Assembly (NCBI GenBank): GCA_902562275.1
Contig: CACESS010000005.1
Span: forward strand, 1-64,000
Source of the DNA: an uncultured Alphaproteobacteria bacterium
GTDB taxonomy: Bacteria; Pseudomonadota; Alphaproteobacteria; HIMB59; GCA-002718135
Reading direction: 5' to 3'
DNA: 64,000 nt
Every line of letters starts with the position of its first letter. Positions within the stretch are counted from its first letter, which is position 1. Made by a program: the position numbers and the translations under genes. This document shows, piece after piece, positions 1 through 8,233 of this stretch. The notes below the pieces were generated by a model, which saw only the letters and a program-made list of their open reading frames with translations, was not told the DNA's origin and ran no database searches.

Positions 1-491
1 TTATTAAATCTCTTAAAAAATATTTTTTTAAGCATAATATTAAATTAACAATAATTGGTGAAAATTCTACTAAGAGTCATCAAAAAAATTTACTTAAAAT
101 AATACAATATAATAAACAGAATAAATTAGAGGATTATGTAAAAATATATACAAATATAGACTATCAATTAATGAAATCTTTTTATAAAAAAAACAACTTA
201 TTTATTCTTGCTGCATCTAAAGAACCTGCTTCAATATCTGTACTTGAAGCATTAGGAAATGGATTACCGTGTATTTGCGCTGACGATTGTGGAACAAGTA
301 CTTATATAAGAGAAAATTATAATGGTTTTTTGTTTAAGTCTAATGATATGCCTGATTTACAATTAAAACTAGATTTAATTTTTAAGAATATTGATAAGCT
401 TAAGCTTATGTCAAAAAACGCTCATTATTTTGCCACACAAAATATTTCAAGGAGTAATTATATTAAATTTTTCAATGAAATCATTAAATAA
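1..491 (+). CDS. Glycosyltransferase, C-terminal part (partial at window edge)
   Basis: The reading frame is open from base 3 to the TAA at 489-491, so the gene starts outside the window. The visible part is the C-terminal donor-binding half of a GT-B glycosyltransferase of family 4. It shows the conserved pattern A-S-x-x-E-P-x-S-x-x-V-L-E-A-L-G followed by G-L-P, in which the E-x(7)-E type motif contacts the nucleotide sugar. An internal ATG at 171 exists, but the upstream residues (I-I-G-E type beta strand before it) belong to the same fold, so 171 is not the real start. It overlaps the next glycosyltransferase by 17 nt and is the first visible gene of a plus-strand polysaccharide cluster. 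The sugar specificity cannot be read. Confidence 0.8.
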   Translation, partial: IKSLKKYFFKHNIKLTIIGENSTKSHQKNLLKIIQYNKQNKLEDYVKIYTNIDYQLMKSFYKKNNLFILAASKEPASISVLEALGNGLPCICADDCGTSTYIRENYNGFLFKSNDMPDLQLKLDLIFKNIDKLKLMSKNAHYFATQNISRSNYIKFFNEIIK

Positions 492-1581
492 AAAAAGAAT
501 TTCTCTTATTCTACCTTCATTTAAATATGGTGGAGCAGAAAAAAATTTAATAAATTTGGCAAATTTTTTTCATAAAAAAAAATATAAAGTTGATGTCTTG
601 GTTTTAAATAATAATGGATTAATGAAAGACTTATTGTCGCCTAAAATTAATATAATTAACTTTAATAAATCAAAATCTTCTCATTCTATTATTAAATTAG
701 CAAAATATTTTTTTATAAATAAACCATCTTTCCACTTCTCTTCTATTAGACATCTTAATGTTTTATCAATTATCTGTTCAATTTTATCATTAAAAAAAAT
801 CAAAATTATAATAAGAGAATCTAACGTAGTTTCTAGTTTCGATCCAAATGTAAAATCTTTTACACACAAAATATATAGTTTTTTAGCTAAATATTTATAC
901 CCATTATCTTTTAAGATTATAGCAGTAAGTTTTGCCGTCAAAAAAAGTTTGATCGATGAATTAAATTTAAAAAAAAATTTAATTATTACTATTTACAACC
1001 CTATTAATTTGAATGAAAAATTTCATAAAAAAACACAAGCTATTTATCATAAATTCATAAACAATAATAATAATGTTGTTCTATCTATAGGTAGCTTAAC
1101 CAAACAAAAAAATCATGAATTACTTATCAGATCATTTGCCGAAGTATTAAAAAAAAGGAATGCCTATTTAATTATAATTGGAGAAGGAGATCAAAAAAAT
1201 CGACTTATTAATACTTGTGAAATGTTAAATATTTCAGAATTTGTAGATTTTTATGGCACAACAAATAATCCTTATTTTTTTTTAAAGAATTGTAAAGTTT
1301 TTGTTTTGCCATCACTATGGGAAGGTTTCCCCAATGTGTTATTAGAAGCAATTTCATGTACATCACAAATTATTGCTACTAATTGTGAAGGGGGCTCTTT
1401 TGAAATTTTAAAAAATTATAAATATGCAACTTTAATTAAAAATAATGATTTAAATGATTTAACTGATAATATTTTAAAAACATTAGATAATAATTTAGAT
1501 AAAGATAAATCTTTTTTTAGTTTAGAGAAATTTAGTATTCAAAATCAGTTTGAAAAATATGAGCAAATTTTAAAAAAATGA
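475..1581 (+). CDS. Family 4 glycosyltransferase
   Basis: A 368-residue cytoplasmic glycosyltransferase that would add one sugar to a lipid-linked surface glycan. The N-terminal domain opens with I-S-L-I-L-P-S-F-K-Y-G-G-A-E-K, the GGAE loop typical of GT4 enzymes. The C-terminal domain has S-I-G-S-L-T-K-Q-K-N-H, then I-I-G-E-G, and E-G-F-P-N-V-L-L-E-A, the donor-binding E-x(7)-E motif. I chose ATG 475 because the family fold begins there. The frame is open up to an ATG at 391, but those extra 28 residues overlap the previous gene and look unlike a GT start. It overlaps its neighbours on both sides (17 nt and 4 nt), so it is co-transcribed. The sugar donor and acceptor are unknown. Confidence 0.85.
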   Translation: MKSLNKKRISLILPSFKYGGAEKNLINLANFFHKKKYKVDVLVLNNNGLMKDLLSPKINIINFNKSKSSHSIIKLAKYFFINKPSFHFSSIRHLNVLSIICSILSLKKIKIIIRESNVVSSFDPNVKSFTHKIYSFLAKYLYPLSFKIIAVSFAVKKSLIDELNLKKNLIITIYNPINLNEKFHKKTQAIYHKFINNNNNVVLSIGSLTKQKNHELLIRSFAEVLKKRNAYLIIIGEGDQKNRLINTCEMLNISEFVDFYGTTNNPYFFLKNCKVFVLPSLWEGFPNVLLEAISCTSQIIATNCEGGSFEILKNYKYATLIKNNDLNDLTDNILKTLDNNLDKDKSFFSLEKFSIQNQFEKYEQILKK

Positions 1582-2705
1582 AAATTTTAAACATAATTAC
1601 ATCATTAGGAGATGGAGGTGCAGAGGCAACATTATATAAAATACTCTCAAATAATCAAAGCCATCATAATCATTTTGTAATTTGTTTAATGGGAAAGGGC
1701 AAATATGGTAAAAAATTAATTGAAAGAAATATAAATTTAATAACTCTTGACTTACCTAGAGGGAAAATAACTACTAAATCTATTTTAATATTATTTAAAA
1801 CAATTAAAAAAATATCACCCGACGTTGTCCAAACTTGGCTTTATCACGCTGATTTTATTGGAGGACTGATCTCAAAGATCATAGGTATTAGAAAAATTTA
1901 TTGGAACATAAGAACTTCTGAATATTTTTCAAAAAATATCTCATTAAAAACAAAGTTAATAATTAAAATAAATTCTTACCTTTCTCATTTTATTCCTAAT
2001 AAAATTATTTATTGTTCATCACGCTCAATTAGAATTCATGAAAAAATAGGTTTTGCTAAAAAATCTTATTTAATTAGAAATGGATTTGATCATATTTTAT
2101 TCAAAGAGGATAAAATAAAAAAAAAGATATACAGGAAAAAGTTAAATATTTCTGAAGAAGATTTTGTTATAGGTTTTATTTCGAGATTTGATCCTATTAA
2201 AAATCACCAGCTTTTAATTGATTCTATAAATTTGTTACTTAAAAAAGATTTTAAATTAAAAAATGTCAAATGTATATTCATAGGAAAGGGTATTAAAGAT
2301 AATAAATCTATAAATTATTTAATTAATTCAGCAAATCTTAAAAAAACATTTATTTTGTTGAATCAAAAAGAAAATATTTTTGATTATATGAATATACTTG
2401 ATTTACATGTCCTTCCATCTCATGGAGAAGGTTTTCCAAATGTTGTAGCTGAAACAATGTGTTGTGGTGTTGTAAATATTGCCAGAGATGTTGGTGATTC
2501 AAGTATTATTATTTCTGATGATAATTTAATTTTTAATGATAACTCAAAAGAATTATCTGATTTAATACTGAAAATAATTAAAATAAAACAGAGTAAAATT
2601 GATAAATGGTTTGAGATGAAAAACAATGTAAGAAAAAAAATAATTTCAAATTATTCAATAAATAAAATGATTAAAGATTATTATTCATTATGGTTAATTA
2701 AATAA
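1578..2705 (+). CDS. Family 4 glycosyltransferase
   Basis: A 375-residue GT-B enzyme, starting in an ATGA overlap with the previous stop. The N-terminus has I-T-S-L-G-D-G-G-A-E-A-T-L, the GT4 phosphate-side loop. The C-terminal half shows F-I-S-R-F-D-P-I-K-N-H and S-H-G-E-G-F-P-N-V-V-A-E-T-M, the conserved donor site. It probably works in sequence with the flanking glycosyltransferases on one repeat unit. There are no membrane segments. It resembles capsule and O-antigen GT4 proteins such as WbpH or CapM types, but the linkage cannot be assigned. The next gene begins directly after its stop. Confidence 0.87.
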   Translation: MKILNIITSLGDGGAEATLYKILSNNQSHHNHFVICLMGKGKYGKKLIERNINLITLDLPRGKITTKSILILFKTIKKISPDVVQTWLYHADFIGGLISKIIGIRKIYWNIRTSEYFSKNISLKTKLIIKINSYLSHFIPNKIIYCSSRSIRIHEKIGFAKKSYLIRNGFDHILFKEDKIKKKIYRKKLNISEEDFVIGFISRFDPIKNHQLLIDSINLLLKKDFKLKNVKCIFIGKGIKDNKSINYLINSANLKKTFILLNQKENIFDYMNILDLHVLPSHGEGFPNVVAETMCCGVVNIARDVGDSSIIISDDNLIFNDNSKELSDLILKIIKIKQSKIDKWFEMKNNVRKKIISNYSINKMIKDYYSLWLIK

Positions 2706-3887
2706 ATGGTAAGTGAAACATCCATAAATTTTATCTATTCATCTATTTCTTCTGTAACTATTATAGCTATAGGATTTATAATCTTAAATTCATTGGCATA
2801 TCGTCTTAAGATTTCACATATTAGAATGTTTATATTAAGTATATGGCATTATGGTTTTGTTTCTATAGCATTCTTTTACAGTATTAATTTTGTTTCAGAT
2901 AGTTCAAGCTATTTTGAAGAAGCAGTTTTAGGTAATGTTTTATTAGATCAAACTTTGGCTGTTAGAACAATCATTTTTTTAAATGTTATTTTAAATCAAT
3001 ACTTAGGTTTAAACTATTTGGGAACTTACTTATTCTATGGATATATAGGGTTATTAGGTATTGTATTGCTAGAATCAACATTGAATTACTACTTAAAAAA
3101 TAAAGATAAAGAAAGTTTCATAATTAAAAACTTTATTGTTCTTATGCCCTCATTGCATTTTTGGTCATCTAATATTGGCAAAGACACAATTGCTATTTTT
3201 GCTATTTGTTTATTTATATGGTTGTTAACTTATAAAAAAAATATTTTATTTTGTTTTGTTCCATTGGTTATTTTTTCTTTAGTAAGACCACATCATTCGG
3301 TTATTTTATTATTTTCAATATTTTTCACTTTGACCATTTTTTTAAAAGCAAGATACATGATTCCTTTTTTTATATTGATTTCTATTTTTTCTTTTCTCAA
3401 TTTAGAATACATTATCAATTTATCTGGTATTGGTTTAGAAATTAACAAAAATATCTTGTTTTTTTTAGATCCCAATTTTTATTATAAGTTAGATTATCAT
3501 ATAGTTAGAAGACAGAATTTACCAGATTATGACGGTTCTGGTTTTATAAATTTAACAAATATGCTTTTTCCTAGTCACATTTTTACTTATTTATTTCGCC
3601 CCCTGCCTTTTGAAGCAAAATCTATTTTTTCACTTGTATCATCTATAGAAAATTTATTTCTTATCGTATTTTTTATTTATACATTTTTTAATTTTAAAAC
3701 TTTTAAAATTTTTGGTAAGAAATATTATCTATATTTGTTTTTTTTTATTTTTGCTTTAATTCCACTTTCTTTTTTAACACCTAATTTTGGCATATCTGCA
3801 AGGCAGAAGTGGATAATTTTAATTCCTATAATCTTGATTTGTTGTAAGATAATACATACAAAAAACTTAAAAAAAACCACTAATTAA
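2706..3887 (+). CDS. Polytopic membrane protein, candidate polysaccharide polymerase (EpsG/Wzy-like)
   Basis: A 393-residue protein made almost entirely of hydrophobic segments, about ten to twelve by eye, separated by short basic loops. It has a longer loop around residues 255-295 that contains Y-H-I-V-R-R and D-Y-D-G-S-G. This layout, and the position amid glycosyltransferases, fits an EpsG- or Wzy-type polymerase that joins lipid-linked repeat units at the inner membrane. Such polymerases share little sequence, so the call rests on topology and context. The start codon follows the TAA of the upstream gene with no gap. A flippase (Wzx) was not seen in the window, and this could instead be another integral membrane glycosyltransferase or ligase. 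Confidence 0.6.
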   Translation: MVSETSINFIYSSISSVTIIAIGFIILNSLAYRLKISHIRMFILSIWHYGFVSIAFFYSINFVSDSSSYFEEAVLGNVLLDQTLAVRTIIFLNVILNQYLGLNYLGTYLFYGYIGLLGIVLLESTLNYYLKNKDKESFIIKNFIVLMPSLHFWSSNIGKDTIAIFAICLFIWLLTYKKNILFCFVPLVIFSLVRPHHSVILLFSIFFTLTIFLKARYMIPFFILISIFSFLNLEYIINLSGIGLEINKNILFFLDPNFYYKLDYHIVRRQNLPDYDGSGFINLTNMLFPSHIFTYLFRPLPFEAKSIFSLVSSIENLFLIVFFIYTFFNFKTFKIFGKKYYLYLFFFIFALIPLSFLTPNFGISARQKWIILIPIILICCKIIHTKNLKKTTN

Positions 3888-3895
3888 TTTATTTT

Positions 3896-4699
3896 ATGCA
3901 AGTATTAGTTTTAGGATCTTCAGGTAGATTGGGCAAGCATTTGGTAAAATATTTGATTAAAGAAAACTTCTTTGTCTATGCTCATTACTTTAAAAATAAA
4001 GTAAATTTTAATTCTAAAAATGTTAAAACTATCAAGTTTGATATTAATGATATAGATGATATTAATTTACAATATTTAAAAAATATTAAATATATAATTA
4101 ATTGTATTGGTGAATTAAATAACAAATCTAAAATTTATAATACGAATTCAAAATCTTTATTATTATTTATAAAAAAAATTAAAAAAATAAATTCCACAAA
4201 TATAAAAACATGGATACAAATAAGCAGCATTGGAGTTTATGGTGATACAAACGAAATTAAAATTGATGAAACATCTAAATGTAAACCAAATAACGATTAT
4301 GAGAAATCTAAATATCAATTTGAAAATATGTTGAAATCAGAGTGCTCAGATAAATTATTAAAATATTTTATATTAAGACCATCTATAATTTATGGGCCAA
4401 ATATTAGAAATAACGTTATAAATGGCTTGATTAGAATTGCTAAACTTCACTTTTTTTTAATTCCAAAAAATAAAAATCATTCATGCCCTTTTATTGATGT
4501 AAGAGATGTTTGTGAAGCAGTTGTGCAAATTATAAAAGAAAAAATAATTCATAATGAGATCTTTAATCTTTCAAAAAATTATAAAATTCAAGATATTAAA
4601 AATGCAATTGAAAAAAAAATTAATAAAAAAATTTATGTATTTAGATTGAATAATTTTTTTTATAATAATTTTTTTTTACATATTAATGTTTTTTTCTAG
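3896..4699 (+). CDS. NAD-dependent epimerase/dehydratase, C-terminus apparently frameshifted
   Basis: An extended short-chain dehydrogenase of the WcaG/GalE type, acting on a nucleotide sugar. The N-terminal Rossmann motif is V-L-G-S-S-G-R-L-G-K-H. The I-Q-I-S-S-I-G-V-Y-G stretch and Y-E-K-S-K (Y-x3-K catalytic pair, about residues 140-145) are clear, followed by L-R-P-S-I-I-Y-G-P. The open frame gives 267 residues and ends in a phenylalanine-rich tail inside T-rich DNA. That is short for the family (about 300). In another frame the coding continues without a stop to a TGA at 4827-4829, overlapping the next start as ATGA, which is the spacing used throughout this operon. A one-base slip near the nine-T run at 4669-4677 would restore a protein of about 310 residues. 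Confidence 0.8.
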   Translation: MQVLVLGSSGRLGKHLVKYLIKENFFVYAHYFKNKVNFNSKNVKTIKFDINDIDDINLQYLKNIKYIINCIGELNNKSKIYNTNSKSLLLFIKKIKKINSTNIKTWIQISSIGVYGDTNEIKIDETSKCKPNNDYEKSKYQFENMLKSECSDKLLKYFILRPSIIYGPNIRNNVINGLIRIAKLHFFLIPKNKNHSCPFIDVRDVCEAVVQIIKEKIIHNEIFNLSKNYKIQDIKNAIEKKINKKIYVFRLNNFFYNNFFLHINVFF

Positions 4700-4829
4700 T
4701 AAAATTAAAAATAGTGTATTAAATTTCTATTTATCTAATAAACAGTATTCTAATTCAAAAATTGTTTCTCTACTAAATCATAAAAGTAATTATGATTTAA
4801 TTAAATTTATTAAAAGTACAAAAATATGA
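4669..4829 (+). other. Out-of-frame tail of the epimerase gene
   Basis: From the nine-T run at 4669-4677 a second frame reads through about 50 sense codons to TGA at 4827-4829. The residues include F-F-S-S-K-I-K-N-S-V-L and end in F-I-K-S-T-K-I, which looks like the lysine-rich C-terminal helix of an epimerase. Without this frame the stretch 4700-4825 would be a rare non-coding gap in an otherwise overlapping operon. It is best read as the lost end of the gene starting at 3896. The frameshift may be real, or a homopolymer error in the sequence. Confidence 0.6.
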
Positions 4830-7096
4830 TGAAGAAAAAAATAGTCATTATTGCAACTACTATTACATCTATAGAAGTTTTCTTTAATTCTCATATTAAA
4901 AAATTAACAGAAAACTATGATGTAACAATAATATCTAATCTTAAAGATATAAATATTTTAAAAGAAAATGATGCAAACAACATAAAACTCATTAATTTAA
5001 AAATGTTAAGAGGTTACTCTTTTTTCTTAGATATTATTAACTTATTTTATTTGATTTATCTTATAAAAAAAGAAAATTATTTTTTAACATTATCTTTTAC
5101 ACCTAAAGCTGGGTTCTTAAATTGCATAGCAAGCTTTATTTGCAGGATAAAAATACGTATACATATTTTTACAGGTCAAGTATGGATTACTAAGTCGGGT
5201 TTAGAAAAAATTTTTTTAAAACATATAGACAAATTTATATCATATTTGTCTACTAATATACTTGCGGATAGTCATTCTCAAAGATCTACTTTAATAGAAA
5301 ATAAAATAGTAAATCAATTGAAAATTGAAGTCCTAGGAAATGGCTCAATTTGTGGTGTAAATTTAAATATATATAAAAAAGAAAATAAGATAAGGAATTA
5401 TATAAGAAGTCAAAACGGTATTCAAGAAGATGCATTGGTAATTCTTTTTCTTGGAAGAATAAATCAAGATAAGGGCGTTATTGATTTGTTAAATTCATTT
5501 GAATTAATTTTAGAAAAGATGAAAAATGATAAAATTTATCTTTTATTAGTTGGTCCTCAAGAAATTAAAATTAAAAATTTTATTAAAAAAAATTTGAATG
5601 ATAATATTAAGATTCTACCTTTCACTTCCAATCCTGCACATTACATGTCCGCAAGTGATATATTTTGTTTACCAAGCTATAGGGAAGGATTTGGTATGTC
5701 AGCTATAGAAGCATCATCTTGTAACCTTCCTGTTGTCTGCTCAAGAATTTATGGTTTAACTGATGCGGTAGAGGAAAATGTAACTGGTTTAATGCATGAA
5801 CCAGGTAATGTTGATCAAATTGCCCAATGTTTAATCAAACTAATAAAAAATAAACAATTAAGATTAGAAATGGGACAAAACGGAAGGGATAGAGTAATTA
5901 AATATTTTGATAGTAATGAAAGTTCTCAGCTTATTTTTGATTATATTAACAATCATTTTATAAAAAAAGCAAAAATCAAACTTGCTATAGTTGCATCAAC
6001 TATTATGTCTGTTCAACTTTTTCTTATTCCTCAAATTAATTTACTTAAACAAAAATATGATATTTTAATAATTTCAAATTTAAAAAATTTTGATCAATTT
6101 GATAAAAAATATTTTCAAAATTGTAAATTGATTCATGTTAATATTAATAGAGGTATAAAATTTTTTTCTGATATCATTTCTTTATTTATTTTAATTTATA
6201 TTTTTATTATTTATAAACCAAAGATTTCTTTTTCTTTAACACCTAAAGGTGGTTTCATTTCATCTATAGCAAGTTTTTTATCTATAACTCCCATAAGGAT
6301 ACACTGGTTTGGAGGTCAAGTTTGGTTTAACAAGGTTGGTGTTTTCAGGTATATTTTAAAATTAACCGATAAGATTATTTCTCAATTATCTACAGAACTA
6401 TTGACTGAATGCAAATCACAACTAAATTTTTTATTAAAAAATAAAATTGTTAATCAGAATAAAATTAAAATTTTAGGAAATGGTTCAATTTCAGGTGTCA
6501 ACAATAGTATTTTTTTTAAAGATTCCTCAAAAAGAAATTTGATAAGAAATAAATATTATATAGATGATGATGCTATTGTTATTTTATATTTAGGTAGATT
6601 AAATCAAGAGAAGGGTGTCTACGATTTAATTGATGCTTTTAATACTATTCAAATACAGAGTTATGATTTAAAATTATTTATTGTTGGGCCTGATGAGGAT
6701 AAAATTGAATATAATATTCAAAAAAATTTGAATGATAATATTAAGATTCTATCTTTCACTTCCAATCCTGCACATTACATGTCCGCAAGTGATATATTTT
6801 GTTTACCAAGCTATAGGGAAGGATTTGGTATGTCAGCTATAGAAGCATCATCTTGTAACCTTCCTGTTGTCTGCTCAAGAATTTATGGTTTAACTGATGC
6901 GGTAGAGGAAAATGTAACTGGTTTAATGCATGAACCAGGTAATGTTGATCAAATTGCCCAATGTTTAATCAAACTAATAAAAAATAAACAATTAAGATTA
7001 GAAATGGGACAAAACGGAAGGGATAGAGTAATTAAATATTTTGATCAAAAAGTTGTTGTAAACAATTTTGTTTCTTTTATTAATAATTATGAATGA
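4826..7096 (+). CDS. Double-module family 4 glycosyltransferase (internal tandem duplication)
   Basis: A 756-residue protein holding two complete GT4 modules, residues 1 to about 376 and about 378 to 756. Both modules begin with the same pattern (I-V-I-I-A-T-T-I-T-S and L-A-I-V-A-S-T-I-M-S). Both have a G-Q-V-W motif and V/L-G-N-G-S-I followed by G-V-N, then F/Y-L-G-R-x-N-Q-x-K-G-V. Both end in the donor-binding S-Y-R-E-G-F-G-M-S-A-I-E-A. The N-terminal parts of the modules have diverged a lot, but the last 109 codons are nearly identical at DNA level. Single-module relatives (about 370 aa) are the norm, so this is an in-frame fusion of tandem copies. It could make a bifunctional transferase adding two similar sugars. 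It starts in an ATGA overlap and ends in another with the sugar-phosphate transferase. Confidence 0.85.
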   Translation: MMKKKIVIIATTITSIEVFFNSHIKKLTENYDVTIISNLKDINILKENDANNIKLINLKMLRGYSFFLDIINLFYLIYLIKKENYFLTLSFTPKAGFLNCIASFICRIKIRIHIFTGQVWITKSGLEKIFLKHIDKFISYLSTNILADSHSQRSTLIENKIVNQLKIEVLGNGSICGVNLNIYKKENKIRNYIRSQNGIQEDALVILFLGRINQDKGVIDLLNSFELILEKMKNDKIYLLLVGPQEIKIKNFIKKNLNDNIKILPFTSNPAHYMSASDIFCLPSYREGFGMSAIEASSCNLPVVCSRIYGLTDAVEENVTGLMHEPGNVDQIAQCLIKLIKNKQLRLEMGQNGRDRVIKYFDSNESSQLIFDYINNHFIKKAKIKLAIVASTIMSVQLFLIPQINLLKQKYDILIISNLKNFDQFDKKYFQNCKLIHVNINRGIKFFSDIISLFILIYIFIIYKPKISFSLTPKGGFISSIASFLSITPIRIHWFGGQVWFNKVGVFRYILKLTDKIISQLSTELLTECKSQLNFLLKNKIVNQNKIKILGNGSISGVNNSIFFKDSSKRNLIRNKYYIDDDAIVILYLGRLNQEKGVYDLIDAFNTIQIQSYDLKLFIVGPDEDKIEYNIQKNLNDNIKILSFTSNPAHYMSASDIFCLPSYREGFGMSAIEASSCNLPVVCSRIYGLTDAVEENVTGLMHEPGNVDQIAQCLIKLIKNKQLRLEMGQNGRDRVIKYFDQKVVVNNFVSFINNYE
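5586..5911 (+). repeat. 326-bp direct repeat, copy 1 (in GT module 1)
   Basis: This stretch is repeated 1134 bp downstream (378 codons, in frame). Comparing the two copies base by base I find one difference, C at 5618 against T at 6752, which changes a proline to serine. It encodes the C-terminal donor-binding part of the first glycosyltransferase module. Sequence on either side is clearly diverged. Confidence 0.95.
6720..7045 (+). repeat. 326-bp direct repeat, copy 2 (in GT module 2)
   Basis: Second copy of the 5586-5911 repeat, same orientation and same reading frame, with a single substitution at 6752. It ends at the GAT codon ending 7045, after which the two modules differ. Near-identity limited to this block suggests recent gene conversion or unequal exchange, or a mis-join in assembly. 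Confidence 0.95.
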
Positions 7097-7683
7097 AAAA
7101 AAAAAGAATTTTTGATTTAACTCTTTTGTTCTTAATATCACCTCTGTCATTGAGCTTATTAATTATCTTAACAATTCTAAATTTACTATTGAACGGCAGG
7201 CCAGTTTTTTTTAAACAAAAAAGAATTGGCTATTTAAATAGAGTTTTTACTATTTATAAGTTTAGAACTATGCCAATAGGTACAGATTACAACAATAATA
7301 TTAAAAATTTAAGTAGATGGAATAAGTTTTTAAGAAGTTCAAGTTTGGATGAAATCCCAGAATTTTATAATATTTTGATTGGTGATATGAGCTTTGTTGG
7401 CCCAAGGCCTCTATTAACTGAATATCTAAATTTATACAATAAACAAAATTTAAGAAGGCATGACGTATTGCCTGGCATAACTGGTTTAGCTCAAATTAAT
7501 GGTAGGAATTCTATTTCTTGGAAAGATAAATTTTTTTATGATATAGAATATGTTGATAATCAAAGTATTTATATTGATGTAAAGATAATTATTTTAACTA
7601 TTTTTAAAATTTTTAATTATAAATATATTAATTCTTCAAATGATGTTTCTATGGAGAAGTTTAATGAAGATAGTGAGCAGTAA
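7093..7683 (+). CDS. pglC: Undecaprenyl-phosphate sugar-1-phosphate transferase (PglC-like)
   Basis: A 196-residue monotopic phosphoglycosyl transferase that moves a sugar-1-phosphate from a UDP-sugar to undecaprenyl phosphate, the first membrane step of glycan assembly. It has one hydrophobic segment at residues 9-32, then F-F-K-Q-K-R-I-G, K-F-R-T-M-P, and the catalytic aspartate-glutamate pair in S-L-D-E-I-P-E-F-Y-N. M-S-F-V-G-P-R-P and L-P-G-I-T-G-L-A-Q-I-N-G-R follow. The length matches small PglC rather than the large WbaP or WcaJ types. The next three genes (acetyltransferase, aminotransferase, 4,6-dehydratase) make its likely substrate, UDP-N,N'-diacetylbacillosamine or a close relative. 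It starts in an ATGA overlap. Confidence 0.88.
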   Translation: MKKKRIFDLTLLFLISPLSLSLLIILTILNLLLNGRPVFFKQKRIGYLNRVFTIYKFRTMPIGTDYNNNIKNLSRWNKFLRSSSLDEIPEFYNILIGDMSFVGPRPLLTEYLNLYNKQNLRRHDVLPGITGLAQINGRNSISWKDKFFYDIEYVDNQSIYIDVKIIILTIFKIFNYKYINSSNDVSMEKFNEDSEQ

Positions 7684-8233
7684 ATTAGCAATATTGGGTG
7701 CCGGAGGGCATTCTAAAGTTATACACGATATAGCCACAAAAAATAATTATACAAAAATATCTTTTTTTGACGATAAGAATACTTCAGAATACATTAAAGG
7801 AAGTACTGATTTATTATTAAATAATCAAAATGAATACGATTCATATTTTATCGCAATTGGGAACAATTTAGATAGAAAAAAAATGAAATTAGTACTATCT
7901 GAAACAACTATGATTAATATATCTTTAATTCATCCAAGAGCAAACGTTTCTGATAATGTTTTAATAGAGGAGGGTGTATGTGTAATGGCTGGTGCAACAA
8001 TTAATGCTTACTCAATTATTGGTGAAGGCTCTATTATTAACACTAATGCAAGCATTGATCATGATTGCACAATAGGTAAGTATAACCATGTTTGTCCTGG
8101 TGTCAATATTGCTGGAACCGTAAAAACTGGCGATGAAGTATTTATAGGTATTGGAAGTAACTTAATTAATAATATTTCAATATCTCCAAATACTAAAATC
8201 AAAGCTGGAACAACTGTAATAAAATCAATTTAG
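7664..8233 (+). CDS. pglD: Sugar O/N-acetyltransferase (PglD-like)
   Basis: An acetyl-CoA-dependent transferase of the NeuD/PglD family that would N-acetylate the C4 amine of the UDP-aminosugar. The N-terminal Rossmann-like part has L-A-I-L-G-A-G-G-H-S-K-V. The C-terminal half is a hexapeptide-repeat left-handed beta helix (I-E-E-G-V-C-V-M-A-G, I-G-E-G-S-I-I-N) with D-H-D-C-T-I-G-K-Y, whose histidine is the family catalytic base. I chose ATG 7664 because GGAG at 7653-7656 sits 7 nt upstream. An earlier in-frame ATG at 7640 has no such site. With this start the protein is 189 residues and overlaps pglC by 20 nt. Confidence 0.86.
   Translation: MKIVSSKLAILGAGGHSKVIHDIATKNNYTKISFFDDKNTSEYIKGSTDLLLNNQNEYDSYFIAIGNNLDRKKMKLVLSETTMINISLIHPRANVSDNVLIEEGVCVMAGATINAYSIIGEGSIINTNASIDHDCTIGKYNHVCPGVNIAGTVKTGDEVFIGIGSNLINNISISPNTKIKAGTTVIKSI

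Noticed and set aside
681-941. Open frame on the minus strand inside the second glycosyltransferase
   Set aside because: It lies fully inside a strong GT4 gene on the other strand and its residues have no motif or plausible start signal. It is a shadow frame of low-complexity AT-rich DNA.
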